Positions 13,095 to 27,053 of a stretch of 64,000 bases of DNA are shown piece after piece. Below the pieces are notes generated by a model. That model saw nothing but the letters and a program-made list of their open reading frames with translations, did no database searches and had not been told where the DNA came from. Each line of letters opens with the position of its first letter. The stretch's first letter is position 1. Location: assembly GCA_003991915.1 (NCBI GenBank), contig RQTK01000201.1, forward strand, positions 500,386-564,385, read 5' to 3'. Both the position numbers and the translations under genes were made by a program. The DNA comes from Elysia chlorotica (taxonomy: Eukaryota > Mollusca > Gastropoda > Plakobranchidae).

Positions 13095-16000
13095 TTTTTT
13101 TTTTTTATTACTATTATTATTTATTTTGTTGTTGTAATAATGGTAAAACCCACATTAAGTCATGCAGTGTCATTAAAAAGGTTGTATCTGCAGTTTTTAT
13201 ATATACAGAAGAATCATCAGAAGAAAAACTGTAGAGACAGAGAACCTGTTTATAAAATAAAAGAAACACCATGTTTAATGGCCTAGACACAAATAATAAT
13301 AGGACTGATGGTCTAGTAATTAATCTGTCACAGTCTAACTTATTGGTGCGTTGTTTTTTTTTTTGGAAATTACGAAAAGTTTAGATGAAACCATTTTGAT
13401 GTTTCCTCACAAAGGTTTGCCTTGATAAGTGGTGTAATAATACCCTAACGTACATCTACAGATTCAAATCGGACATCGCACAGGGCGTTCCAGCAAACTC
13501 CCTCCCCGCAGAGAGGAGGACCGTTCTGCCTCACCCAAACCGCCTCCTCAGACTGCGCTTGGAGCCCCGTCTCCAAAACCGTCGGAGCCGCTATCCCAAA
13601 GTAGCGAGGACAAGGAGGATAAACCTGCAGAGAAGCTCTCGTTCAAGCTCGGACTAGGAGTCGGAGGGGTAGGAGCAGCAAGTGCGGGTGCGGGTGCAGC
13701 CAAGTCGAAGGTCTCGTTCCAGTTCAAGAGGAACCTGCGCAGCAGTGCTCTGCCGAGAAATGATGAAGACGAAGAGGACGAGGAGGATGACGAAGGTAGT
13801 AAGGTTGTTGGCGGCGACGAAGACAAAAACATCGAGAAGACGTCGGCTGGGGAGTATGTGCCAACCAGGTTTAAAGTTTCTAAGAAGCACGAGATGTTTC
13901 GTCCTAGCCAAGGAGGGGGCCCTCAGAGTATAACCGTTGTGTTCGATTCGTCCTCTATAGGAGGGTCTTCTGCCCTTAGTTTCTCTCAGACCAGTAGTAT
14001 TGCAGTGTCGAATCTAGTTTTCAAAGACAGTGTGCCTGCGCCCACCGGTGAAATTGAGCAGATGTCAAAGCCTGCTTTGCCTTCTGACCCTCAGGGTAAT
14101 AGTACTAATAGTGCAACAGGGGCTGAAGAAGAATCCGGTGAATCCAAAAAAGAGGATGATTCGGCTAGCAAAGAAGAGGGAAAAGATAACATTTCCTCGC
14201 GTCAAAGTAGGGGAGGGAAGGATGAGGAGTTTAGAGACTCTTTAAATGTTGGCAAAAATGCTGCAGATAGTAAACAGGATGGCAAGGAATCGAGTAAGGA
14301 GAAATATAAAGATGGTGGAGGGGAAGATTCCACTCATAAAAGTTCTGACAGAGAAAAAGAATCAATTGAAGAGAGTAGGAGGCACAGAAGGGATGCACGG
14401 AATGAGAGAGATGATGCAGATGAAGACAGGAGGTATAGCAGAAGAGTGAGAGAGAGGAAAGAGGACAGCAAGAATGAGCCAGAGAAGAATGCTAGGGAAG
14501 ATAGAGATGATAGAAGGAGAGGGCGAGGGAGGTACGAAGATAAAAAGGAGGATGACAGCAGAGACAGGAGGTACAGAGGAGATAGAGGGAGGAAAGATGA
14601 AAGAAAGGATGAATATGAAAGTAGAGACCGCAGAAGGAGAGAAAGAGAAAAGTATGAAGATAAAAAGGAGGATCATAGTAGAGAAAGGTGGAGAGATAAA
14701 GACAAGAAAGATGAAACACAAGAAGAAAAAGAGGTTGATACACGTGAAAGGAGAGGTAAGGAGACAGAGGAAAACGAGGAGAATAGAAGGGCAAAAAGAG
14801 ATAAGACTGATGGCAGGAGCAAGGAGGAAAATAATGAGAAGGAAGAAAGAGAGAGTAGGAGGAAAAAAGAGAGGGATCAAAATAATCCAGAGGATGTGGG
14901 TACAGATAGGACGAACAGAAAAGGAGATAAATATAAGGAAGACGACAATGTGGGAAGGAGAGAAAGAGAGAGTAGAAATAAGGATATAGAAACAACTAAC
15001 AATCAGCAAGAGGATGAAAAGATAAATGAGGAAGAGAAAGGAGTGGATAGGATCATGGATGATAAAAACAATGGTGGGGGAGGAAAGGGCAGAAAGATAA
15101 ATGAGCATATAGCAGAGGAAGAGGATAGCAATGAAAATAGACGACACGAAGAGATGGAAAAAGAGCATGAAGTTGACAGACCAAGTAGGGCTGATGATAT
15201 AAGCAAAGATGCAAAGGACACCCCACAGACAAGGCGCTCAAGCCGACGGAAAAAAAAGGGATCTGACGAGGAAAGTGTTCCAAAGATTGGCAACAAACCT
15301 AACCTTGCAGATGAAGAGTTTGAAAGTCAAGGTAGACACCCTGAAATGGAGAATCAAGCGGCAACAGAGAAGGAAAAGCTATTCATGAATATGAGTGAAG
15401 GGAAAGAATCAACAACGAAGAAGGAAAAGCAAATCGAGAATATAAGTGAAGAGAAAGAAATGGATGTCAGCAGAGATGGGGAAACAATTTGTCCACCTGA
15501 AACTATCACTGTTCCTTCTGAACCTTCAGAAAATGTTGAGAAAGTAAAAAAATCGTCAGATGATAGAGGCAAGTCTGACTATGGTGAAGCTATTTCACAA
15601 GATTTAAAACAAAAAGAAGCAGGAAAAGATGAGAATGAAGCAAAGGTGTCTCGTTCGAAAAAAGAAAGTTTAGCTTCAAACACTGGAAAGGATAGAGATT
15701 TTGATGCCTATAAAGAGGCAAGCAATACAGAGACAGGTGGGGCAAGATTGACAAAGAAAACTGAAGCTCATTCCAGGGAAATAGACGAAGAAAGAGGCAA
15801 GAAAGAATCTAGGAAAAGCTCAAAGCATGGGTCAGTATCTGCTAGGAAGGAAAGAAGAGGGCAAGGCAGGTATCGATCTTCATCATCATCATCAGCAGCA
15901 TCTTCATCTTCCTCATCGTCAGATTCAGAATCGAATTCAGGGAATAACTCGAGATCAAACAAAAAATACTCCAGCGCAAGCAGATCTAGAAATGATCACT

Positions 16001-19000
16001 GGACTAGGGATACGAAATCTCCAGAGAGACCGAAGGAGCGGGAGAGGTATTCGCACAAAAGGCCAGAAAGAGGCTCCACCGCAGCTGTCAGAAAATCAAG
16101 TAGGTTTAGCGCGGTGGAGGATAGAAGAGAGCGGCACATAAACGAGTCACCCTCTTCAAAACACCATCGCTCGCCAAGCAAAGATTCTCAAATTGTACCA
16201 GCATTACCCGAGGTAGTTCTAGTGGATGTGTCGGCCCTTCCAGGCAAAAGCAAATGGGAGATGGACGATGAGGAGGAAGAGCAGAAAGAGAAACGGGTTC
16301 CAAGTTACAATAGCGGTCAGATGTCCGGTTTCAGCTATACTGGTGTAGGGGGCGCTAGTAAAGATTCCACAAATCGTAGTCGGCGTTCGAGGTTTAACAC
16401 ACCTCACAAAAGCGATCTCCACGTTTCAGCAGTTGCGGACAACTTAAGTCAATTGGTTCCTAAAAAATCTTTAGTAGAGAGCTACGATGACGACTCTCCC
16501 ACAGAGAGAAAGAGTGGCAGCAGAGAGAGAAACAAAAAGGACGAAATTTCTTTGGATTCTGAAAGAAAGAAGCATAAAGAGAAGAAGCACAAAAAGGAGA
16601 AGAAATCAAAAACAAAGAAGAAGCTTGAAGAGGAGGACAAATCTGTCAAAATGTCCAAGGATACTGAGAGTGATGAAGAAAACCTTCGATCGCAAAAAGA
16701 TCAAAAACGAAAAAACAGTTTGGGTTATGTTCAGCATGGCGGTGAAAGCTCTATGAGAACATCGTCAACAAAGAAAGGTATCCAGCACTCCAAAGTGGAT
16801 AATAGTCGAGAGGGATCACCCGCGACTACGGAAAGAAGTCATCAGGAGCAAACTGTGAAGAATAATTCTTGGGATTCTGACGAAGACGACGCTTTCTTTA
16901 TTGTGACGAAAGTGAAAAGCAGCTCTGAACCAGGAAACGAAAGGGACATGAAAGAAAAGTCGTCTTCGCCTGTTCCAGAGAGAAAGGACAGACATGATCG
17001 GGGAGAGAATGCTCAGTCACCTAAGAAGAAAAGAAATAGGAAAGACAGATCTTTATCACTCGAGAGGGAGACAAAAGAAAACAGAAAGAAAAGGTCTCCT
17101 GTTCCAGACAGAAAGGACAGACATGATCGGGGAGAGAATTCTCAGTCACCGAAGAAGAAAAGAAATAGGAAAGACAGATCTTTATCACTTGAGAGGGAGA
17201 CAAAAGAAAATGCAACAGTTCCCAGAAAAGATAGATCTCCATCAGCAAAAGCCAGAAAAGATAGATCTCCTTCTCCAGCAAAAGCCAGAAAAGATAGATC
17301 TCCTTCTCCAGCAAAAGCCAGAAAAGATAGATCTCCTTCTCCTGCAAAAGCCAGAAAAGATAGATCTCCTTCTCCTGCAAAAGCCAGAAAAGATAGATCT
17401 CCTTCTCCAGCAAAAGCCAGAAAAAATAGATCTCCTTCTCCTGCAAAAGCCAGAAAAGATAGATCTCCTTCTCCGGCAAAAGCCAGAAAAGATGATTCTC
17501 CAGGCATATCAAGTAGAAGCAGGACTCGTTCCCCAACAAAGTCTAGTAAAAGTGCGTCCCGCTCTCAGTCAACAAGCAGATCTGTCTCCCCAGCAAGAAC
17601 TGAAAATGAAAGTGCTTCAACAGATGCTAAAGCAAACGAATGTGTCTCTCCTTCAGCTGAAAACAGATTGCCATCTCCAATACCTACTATAGAAGAGAAA
17701 CCATCTTCCCCAAAAAGTAAAAAGAGCTCAAAGAAGGGTACGAAAGACACATCTCCTCTTTTAGATAATGATAAAAGCAGGTCGCCCTCCCCATCAAAGG
17801 CAAGGGAGGCTGAGGAAAGATCTCCGTCCGTGGTCAGAAAACGGAAAGAGAGGTCTACGCCCTCCCCAAAGTTGATTGAGGAAAACAGATCAGTATCTCC
17901 AAGTAGGGAGAAGGCAAGCAGACCATCCTCAGTGGAGGATAAACAAGGTTCTTCTCCTGTATTGAAAAAATCTCGCAAGGATGAATCTCCTTCGACAGAG
18001 AGAGCTAAGAGTGATCGTTCTTCATCCACTTCTCACGGGAAGGGAGCCACCAAAGAAAGGACTTCAAAGAGCAGTAGGAGCCCGGTGTCGGTAGAAAGAT
18101 CAAACTCTCGCGACAGAACTTTGATGTCGCGCAGCAAGAGGTCTTTGTCCAAGGACCGGTCGTCGTCATCTCGTGCCAAGAGGTCTCAGTCGAAAGACAG
18201 TTCTAGTCGCAGGAAAAGGTCGACCTCTGTAGACAGACCTTCGTCGAGGGTCAAAAGGTCAGGTTCGAGGGAGAGGAGCGAGGGTTCAAGAACCTCAGGG
18301 TCAAAACGTAGGGAAAAATCTGGCAGAGCGAGGAGGTCAAGATCAAGGTCAAACAGGTCGAGGTCACCTGATGCAAGGAGAAGAAGGTCAAACAGATCGA
18401 GGTCAGGCTCGCCAAGAAGATCGGGTCGGGGAAACAGGTCACGATCAGGTTCGCCAGCCAGGCTGGATCGCTACAGGCGAGGCCGGTCGAGGTCAAGGTC
18501 GTTGGATAGGTGGCGTTTTTCCTCCTCGTCCCGCAGGAGAGACAGGAGTCCGGCTCGAGACAAATACGGGAAGGCGTCGAAGAGACGGAGCAGGTCTCGG
18601 TCAGACTCTGTAGAGAGCTCTGCAAGTCAACAGAGGAAAACCACCCGCCAAGCCGAGCGTAAAGGTCGAGGCTCGGACAAATCTCAAAGAAAACGCAGCG
18701 CTTCACCGGAGAAAGGCGAAAAATCTGTTGAAAAACTTTCGTCACGTGACGGTAAAGAGAGTGAAACGGCAAAACTGCCAGAGGTTCTAATTGTGGAAAT
18801 CCCCGATGTAGACTCTATCCCCATGCCTGGTGAGGTTGTGCCTGAGAAACGGACTGAAACTGAGTCTGAGACAGACAGTGCTGGCAAGTCGACGAAAGCT
18901 GGGACTTCAGAGGAGCAAGAAGGTTCCAAAGACATTTTAGCTGAAGAGCCTATGGATATTTCTGATGGAGAGGGCAAGGAAGAAGACGAAAACTCTGATA

Positions 19001-22000
19001 GTTTGACAACGCAGGAAGGTCACAAGGATGGCATTGTTGAAGATGTAAAAGCGAATATAAAACTTGAGGTGAAGATTGGGTCGACCAAAAGCCCAGCAGC
19101 CCAGCCGCTAGGCAAAGAGAGGCAGATTAAGTTTTCCATCGCTGGAGGCATCAAAAAGCTGAAACCCGTCAAACTAGCATCTGCCGCTCTAGTAGACGAT
19201 GAAGACGATGCAAACTCTCTGGGCAAACGGTCAGGCCTTGATAAACTAAAATCTAAATCGCCAGAACGAATTTTGTATTCAGAAAGCAAACCCGAAAAGG
19301 TGGAAGGTGATTCCAAAGGCCAAACTGATTTGATACGAGAGGAAGAGGAAGTTGAGGAGCCTAGGCACCAGTTGGCAAAAGATGTTGTTCAGGAAGAGGA
19401 AACAAAGTCCACTATGGCGGCAGGCAACCAAGATGTACCAGACAACGACACAGTTGGTGAAGCTGAGGGTCCTAAAGAAGAATCTTCCACCGTGAAACCT
19501 GAACCTAATCGACACAAGTTTAAGTATGTCCCACTCTGGGAAATGGAGGAGAAAGAGAAAAGACCAGACATCAAGTTAGAACCACCTCCTCAAAAACCCA
19601 CAAGCCTAGGCTTAGCTTACGACTACGGCAGTGGAAGCTCCGACTTGGAAGAGGAGAACTCTCCAGTCAAGAAAAATTCTCCCTTCAAGAGGAAGGATGC
19701 TGCAAGCCATACCAAGAAAGACTTAACTGGTGCTGCTGATAAACCTATAGAAATTAAAGTTGAAACAAACCAGCCTCCATCTTCGGCAAGGGTTGAAACA
19801 CTAGACAAAACAATTGATGCTGAGGTATCTAAAGAGTCTCCTCCTGAGAACTCACATATATCTACAGATGCCGAGGTAGGATCATCAAATGTAGCATCCT
19901 CTTCGGGCGATTTAGTCCAGCCTCAAGAACCTGTCTCGAAAGCAGTTGTTCAAGCTGACAACGAAGAGCCGTCATCACCGCAGCCAAGTGAAGAGGTTTA
20001 CTCCCCTTCCCACCCTTCTCTGGAGGAGGTAGATGATCTGGAGATCCGGGCGAATGTTTCACAAGCTCCGCTACCAAGGCAAGGTCCGTCCACAGGAATT
20101 GTACCTGCAGCCACACAAGGACCAATTGTACCTGCATCTATTCAGGCACCAGGAATTGTACCTGCACCTGTACAGGCACCAGGAATTGTACCTGCACCTG
20201 TACAGGCACCAGGAATTGTACCTGCACCTGTACAGGCACCAGGAATTGTACCTGCACCTGTGCAGGCACCAGGAATTTTACCTGCACCCGTACAGGCACC
20301 AGGAATAGTACCTGCACCTGTACAGGCACCAGGAATGGTACCTGCACCTGTTCAGGCACCAGGAATGGTACCTGCACCTGTACCTGCGCCTGTTCAAGCG
20401 CCAACACCAGTACCTGCACCTACCTTAGGACCTGCAGCTCAGGTGCAGGGACCTTTCCATGTACCTATTCAAACATCAGGACCAGTGCCTATGCCTGTAC
20501 AGGCACCTGAAATAGTGCCTCCACCTTCATTAATTTCCGCTTCGTTTCCAATCTCCAAGCTCATATCCTCCCCTGCTCCAACCCCAGGACTGATGTCTGT
20601 ACCTGGATATGCCCACCTATCAGGCCAGCTACCGGTATCTGCACCTACCCCAGTCGCACTCCCATTGGCCAATAATCCGACATCAGTAACTCCGCTATTG
20701 GGATCAACAGGTACAATAGCATCAACTAACAGCAGCTTTCCTTCAGCAATGCCACTACCAGCTCAAATTGCAGGATTGATAGCTCCTCCCTCCGGCAGCC
20801 CTCTGGTTACACCTCCTGTGAAATTCAGGGTGAATCGTTTTGACGAGGCCCCGCCAGCTAGCTCGGTGAGTGTGGCGTCTGCCGTGAGTGTACAGGGATC
20901 CGCATCTCCCGTCAAAGTTCCTCGCGGTACGGTAGTGAGCTCGTCATCTGGACTTTTGAAGGACAGGAGCAAGACGGGTCCCTCCAAGCGACCCCGGTTC
21001 TCCTCCATTCTCTCTCAGCCGAAGGTAGATGATGAATCTGTTGTCGTAAAACAAGACTCCAAACCTACGTTCACCCCGATACCTCTTGCTAGCAGTACAC
21101 CTGGCGATTCAAAGCCTGAAAGTTTATTAAGGTTTAACTTGAAAGAAGCAACGGGGCAAAAAGAGTCGGATACTTTGAGCTGTGATTCTTCCAAATCTAA
21201 CATTCCAGAGGATCCCAGTAAGTCACGCCCAAAATCTGTCGATGAGCTTAAAAACAACGAATCTGAAACTGTATCGGCTGATTCTGCTTCTTCAAAGTCA
21301 GATGGCTGTGGGTTGGCCATTGGGACTTCAGATGTCACCTTAGAATCTTCTACTGTTTCAAATAAGGATTTGGAAAGATCAGTTGAAAATGCAGAAAAAT
21401 CCGAGCTACCCGTATCAGAAAAGAAGTCTGCGGTACATAAGGAGGCAAGCCTAGGGTTTGTTCCATGTGAGGCAGTTAACATGGCAGATCTGGACATGTC
21501 GAGCATTCCACTTCCAGGGGACCCGTACACACCTTCCGACAGGCAAAAACCTGCTCAGAAGGCGAACGTGCCGGAAACACCGGCTGCGGTTCCACCACTC
21601 CCAGAATCGTCTTTGGAATCGGACTCGTCAGTGAAGACTGCTGCTGGTGCTCGTCCTCCCTTGCCCTCCTCCCCTCCCCCCCAGCCTCCCTTGCCTCCCC
21701 AGCCCTCTGCTCAGCCAGACTCGAGCTCCTCCCCCTCAGCGCCCCCTGCTGTATCCCAGACTCTGGGCTCCCTGCTCGCGGAGAGGAAGAAACGTTTCTC
21801 CCAGTCGCCCCTGGCCATCGGCCTCCTCCCGAAAGTCTCGCTCCCCCAGCAGTCCCCTCTCTTGATCGGCCCGTTGCCTAAGCTACCTCCGGAACCAGAA
21901 TCTGCTCAACCCGGGGCCCAGGCATCGTCTGCCAAACCGAAGACGCCCACTGCCTCGGGCTCCAGGATTCAGATGGTCATCAAGAGTAAAACGCCCCTGC

Positions 22001-25000
22001 AGAGAAAACTCGCAGCCGGCTTTGACGACGACGGCAGTGACGGAAGCAACACGCCCAGCCAGATTGAACTGCCTTCAGAGACTGACTCTGCTAGCTTGAT
22101 GACGGCGTTTGCCAATGACGAAAAGGAAGATACCCCTCCACCACCTCCACCACCACCACTACCTCCTCCGCCTCCTGTGGTAAATCCACTACCTCCACCT
22201 GCGGAAGTAGAACCACCAGAGTCGGAGCCTAGTGGCCAAGTTCCGAAAATTCCAAAGGAATCCGCCAGTGTGTTAGATACTGGACCTGACAAGGACAGTG
22301 GGGCATCGAAGTCCAAGCCGAAGGTGTTGCTGACCGATATTGAGGCGTTCCCAGTCCAGGTGATAACCAGCTCGAGGAAAGAGGAGAACACGTCAGCCGC
22401 CTCGTGGCCGGAATTCACACCGGGCAAGACCAGCAAGAAGGACGAAGATCGGGATGACCACAGGAAATCTAAGGAGAAGGAGAGGCACCGAGACAGAGAC
22501 AGAGACACGGTTGAGCACAGTCGCAGCAAGGAAAGAGAAAAGGCTGACGACAGGCATAGGAGACGAGGAGATGAAAGCACGGACAAGCGTAGGGGTAGGC
22601 AGGAAGACAGCGATGATGAGAGCAGGCAGAGAGATAAGAGGAGGAGAAAAGAGCCCAGCAGTGGGAGCAGCAGTAAACAGGATTCCGTTAGCTTCGACGA
22701 CGGGAAAAGGAAAATCAAAATTGAGAAGGATGATGATGATGACTACGGCGATAAGAGAGATCGCGCCAAGAGTAAATCCAGCCGGAGTGCTCGCGATGAT
22801 GGCAAGAGGAGACCGCAAAATGATCGGAGAGACGATGAGGATAACCGCGGCAGGAGGAAGAGGGATGGGGACCACAGAACCACTTCGTCCCACCGCAGCA
22901 CCAGAGACGATTCTAGTTCTCGACGAAGAGACGGAGATAGCAAAGATAGCAAGAGAAGGAGATATGATGACGAGACGGACAGGAACAGGAGAAGCAGGCA
23001 GGAGAGGAGCAGGGAGAGGGACTCGCACAGACGAGCAGGAGCCGCTAAGTCCAGGGGGCGGAGCAGAAGCCCTGCCTACCGGAGGGACAGGGACAGGTAC
23101 AGGCGGGGTCGGAGCTACAGCTCGAGCTCTTCCTCGGGGAGTTCTTCCAGCGGCAGCAGTAGCAGCAGCCCGAGTTCCGCCAGGGATCGGGATCGCAAGA
23201 AAAGAACCTCAGGGGACAGGAAGAAAGGCTCGGGAGGACAGCACAACAGCAAAGACCCAGGGATGCTTGGTGCTGCCATTGCCTCGCAGGCTGCGGATGT
23301 ATTCCCTGTAGCGGCCGTGGTCAGTTCCACAGGCTCGGGCTCTATGGCGACATTCCCAGGGGAGTACCAGCCCGAGATGCCATACACCTCGGCGCCGAGC
23401 TACCCCACCACCAGCTCTGAGCCTGGGTTCTACCCTACACACCAAGCTCTCCTTGCCCCCGACAGCGGCTACCCTACCCACCAGAGCCACCTCTACCCCG
23501 CAGGCCAGCAGTACACAGCTCCCCCAACACTGTACGACGGCAGTCAGCACCAACAGTTTGGCAGCAGCTACTGGCCTGAGCAGCTCGGATCTGATCAGCA
23601 GCAGCATCAACTGCCGGACTTGTCTGGGCAGTACCACCCCGTGCCACAAGAGCTCCCTCCCCACCAGGCCATTGGCTCAGACCCGTCGTACCTCTACCAG
23701 TCAGGCCAGACTTACCCCGGTCAGGATCTCATGTACCACGGGGGCCAAGCACCGCAAGTACACCAACACCATCAGCATCAGCATCAGCAACATCACCCGG
23801 GACTAACCAACCCCCCTCCAAACTTCATGCCTGATCATAACAACACGCAGTTCCCTACAGCGTTCCCGATGGACCCAGCCAACTCGTACTTTCCAGATGG
23901 TGCGCCTTTCCCTCCAGAATCTCACCATACTAGCATGGTCCAAGACACTCAGATCAACCAGCGCTCTAACCTGGTCTCGGTGAAAGCCAGCCCCATCATG
24001 CACCAGTCGCCGCAACTCAGGGCGTCGGGTAAAACTTTTGGCAGCCCGCATTTCCCCAAAACCCCGACGGACGTAGCGAAATCCTCCCCTACCCTCTCAA
24101 GCTCTCCCGTCCTGAAGCCTCTAGCAAAGGCGACGGCTTCGGCGAACGGTGGGGCATTGCGTGGCAGTCCCTTGTCGAGGAGTTCCGTCTCGAGCTCCGC
24201 CCACAGGAATTCTCCGACGACCACTAGCACAGCAGCCACGTCCAGCTCTTCGGAGCGTTCACATAAGAGGACAGTACTAGACGAACCAGGCTTTGGGTTT
24301 GATATAACCACCACGAAAGAAGCTTGGGAAGTGGACAATGGCGTGAAACCTCCCTCGGAGAGAAAGAAGGAGCAGACGAAGGCGGCAGAGGTGAACGAGC
24401 CTACGGTATCGTCGTCGAGTGTGGAAGAGACCGGTCAGGATCTCGCAAGTGTCTCCGGGGTGGAACCCGGCTCCTCAAAACCTTTGAAGGTGAGCGGGCT
24501 ACTGGATAAAACTAGGTTCCAAAATGGCTTTGAAAAATTTTGCTTAAACCTTAGACCTTTACTAATAACATTGTATGGTTTTTTGTTTGTTTTTTTTGTT
24601 TGTTTTTTTTTTGTTAATCTATTATTAGAAATAAGTTTTATGATTCAATCTCATAAGTATTTTATTTTGAGTTCGAACAAATAAATTTGAGGTAAAAATG
24701 GGTCAGCCAATGATTTTCAACCCTGATCTGTGTAGAATTGTTAAACAATGTGCATGTGGTGTAATGCATAAGTGTATTTAAGACAAGATATACTTTTATT
24801 GTCCATCTCAGTAAAATTATTACAGTGCTTACAGTGGCTTCAGAGAAAGGTAGATAAACAATAATCCTAAGTATTTAACACATACAGTGTAGATAAAATA
24901 AACATATGGAAGATATCTTATCTTATTGTATCTTATTTTTCAGGTCAAGTCGCGGTGGAGGCGCACCAGTGAGGCGGAGGCCATGGGTTCGGATCCCTCC

Positions 25001-27012
25001 AGCTCCTCCCCGCGTTCAGCTCAACAAGGGTCGGTGCTGGACGGTCAGACGAGAGAGGGTCGGCGCACGAGGTCCAGGGATGCCACCTCAGCCGCTGCCA
25101 GTCAGGAGTCGAGTCAGGACAGCGAGGATGCGGATACGAAAATCTCGGCCTCACCGCAACCTCCCTCCAGCAAGAAACCTAAGTTGGAGGTGAGGGCCTT
25201 AAATAATAGCTATATATGTCTTTTAATATAAGAAGTTGGAGGTAAGGGCTTTAGATAATAGCTATATATTTCGTTTAATAAAAGAAAAACATTAAAAGCA
25301 TCCTGGAAGTTCTGATTACATATAAGACTGATGTGTAGATTCTATTTACTCTAAATGATTAATCTCCGCCTCGCCACAGCCTCCTTCCAGCAAGAAACTG
25401 AAGTTGGAGGTAAGGGGCTTTAAATAATAGCTGTACTTTAAAGTTCTAGAGAGAAACGTCTTGTATTGTGAGGTATCCAAGGCATTATATTTCATAATTA
25501 TTAAGGTAATGGTACTTTAATTTATTCTCTATCTCTTTTTTCTCTGATTTCTGTAGTACTGATTATTTTTCCTATGGTTTATCCTGTGCTCATGTTTACT
25601 TAAACGATTCCCATGTCACCAGGATGTCGAAGCAGGAAAAGTGGATGAGACGGGTGATGATAGTAAAGACTTTGACTGTCAGGATCTGCCGAGCATTGTA
25701 AAACGGGACGATTTCCCGAAGTTTGAAATCATAACGGAAAATATACATTTGACAGAAAGGTATGTCTTGGTTTGTCGCACTCTGTATTTTTTAAATGAGT
25801 ATGTGTAGAAAAATATTTAATGAAGGTGGAAAAGTTTTAAAAATGTATTTTATTTGCATGTTTTTTTTAATCAAGTCTCTTAGTTGACAAGTTTTGGCTT
25901 TGAAAAAGTTTCCATTAGGGTTAAAAACAAGAAAGTTATATTTGCATTAACTTGTCATAACTAAGTTTCTTGTCAGATCATTCAATGATTTATTTTCTTG
26001 ATAAAATTTAAGACTTATTAAGCCATTTTATGTGTTGCCTTTGTCGTTAAATAGTTTTTTTGGAAATTCTGGTTTTGAAATGGCTTTATCTTTCCACCAT
26101 GTTGATATGCAGTAATTCAGTAATTTCTAGACTATTACTTAGTGCTCAAAACCCAAAAAAAGCTATTAGTACAGAAGGAACAATTTCCCTTTGTTGTGGT
26201 GAACTCTTTGTGTTTGACAAATCTCTCTTATTATTTTTTCTCCTAAAAGGAAAAAGTCCAAGAGCATGAAGAGAATGCAGTGTGATTGTACGACGTCCAG
26301 GGAAGACAGATCTATGGGCATAGAAGCTTGTGGCTCGGACTGCCTTAACAGGATGCTCATGATAGAGTGGTAAGCTTGTATTCTTCTTATTCCTTTTAAT
26401 TGATGCAGGGGTGTCAATTTTCTGTCAATTCTTAGATTTTCAGGGTAAAATTAGTTGGGATCACTCTCAAAGGAATATAGTGTTACTGTGATATGATTTT
26501 GGCATTAGTCATTTTTGCTACTTTTGAAATAATCAATAAAAACTGTTTTATTTCCTTATTTCTTCTTCATATGAACACGGGTATGTTATAATATAATATA
26601 AAGGAAAAGTCTATTAGCTCATTTGTGTATTTGAAAGTTTAGTTATACAGATCTCATTTTTACGCTTACAATGATAATTGTAACACTGATATGACATTCT
26701 TAATTTTTTCTAAATACTGTCTTGCAAACACACCAAGATTTGTTTAATAGATTTACTATTCACTATTTACTTTTCTGCTCTTAAATTTCAAATTTTCAAA
26801 TTTGATTTGTATGCTCCAAATTCTCTCCCCTCAGCGGTTCTCGGTGCCCCTGTGGAGAGCATTGCACCAACCGGCGGTTTCAGAGGAAGCAGTACTCGAA
26901 CACTTTGCCCTTCAAAGCAGGAGATAAAGGCTGGGGGCTGAGAGCGATGGAAGACATGGAAGAAAGGTTAGCATTTCAGAATCTTTTAAGATTAATAATA
27001 ATATTGATAATA

Positions 27013-27053
<41 letters not shown>

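Noticed and set aside
14362-15168. Antisense ORFs of up to 268 codons under exon 4 (also 22393-23028 and others)
   Set aside because: Shadows of purine-rich sense coding sequence; products are Ser/Leu/Phe low complexity.
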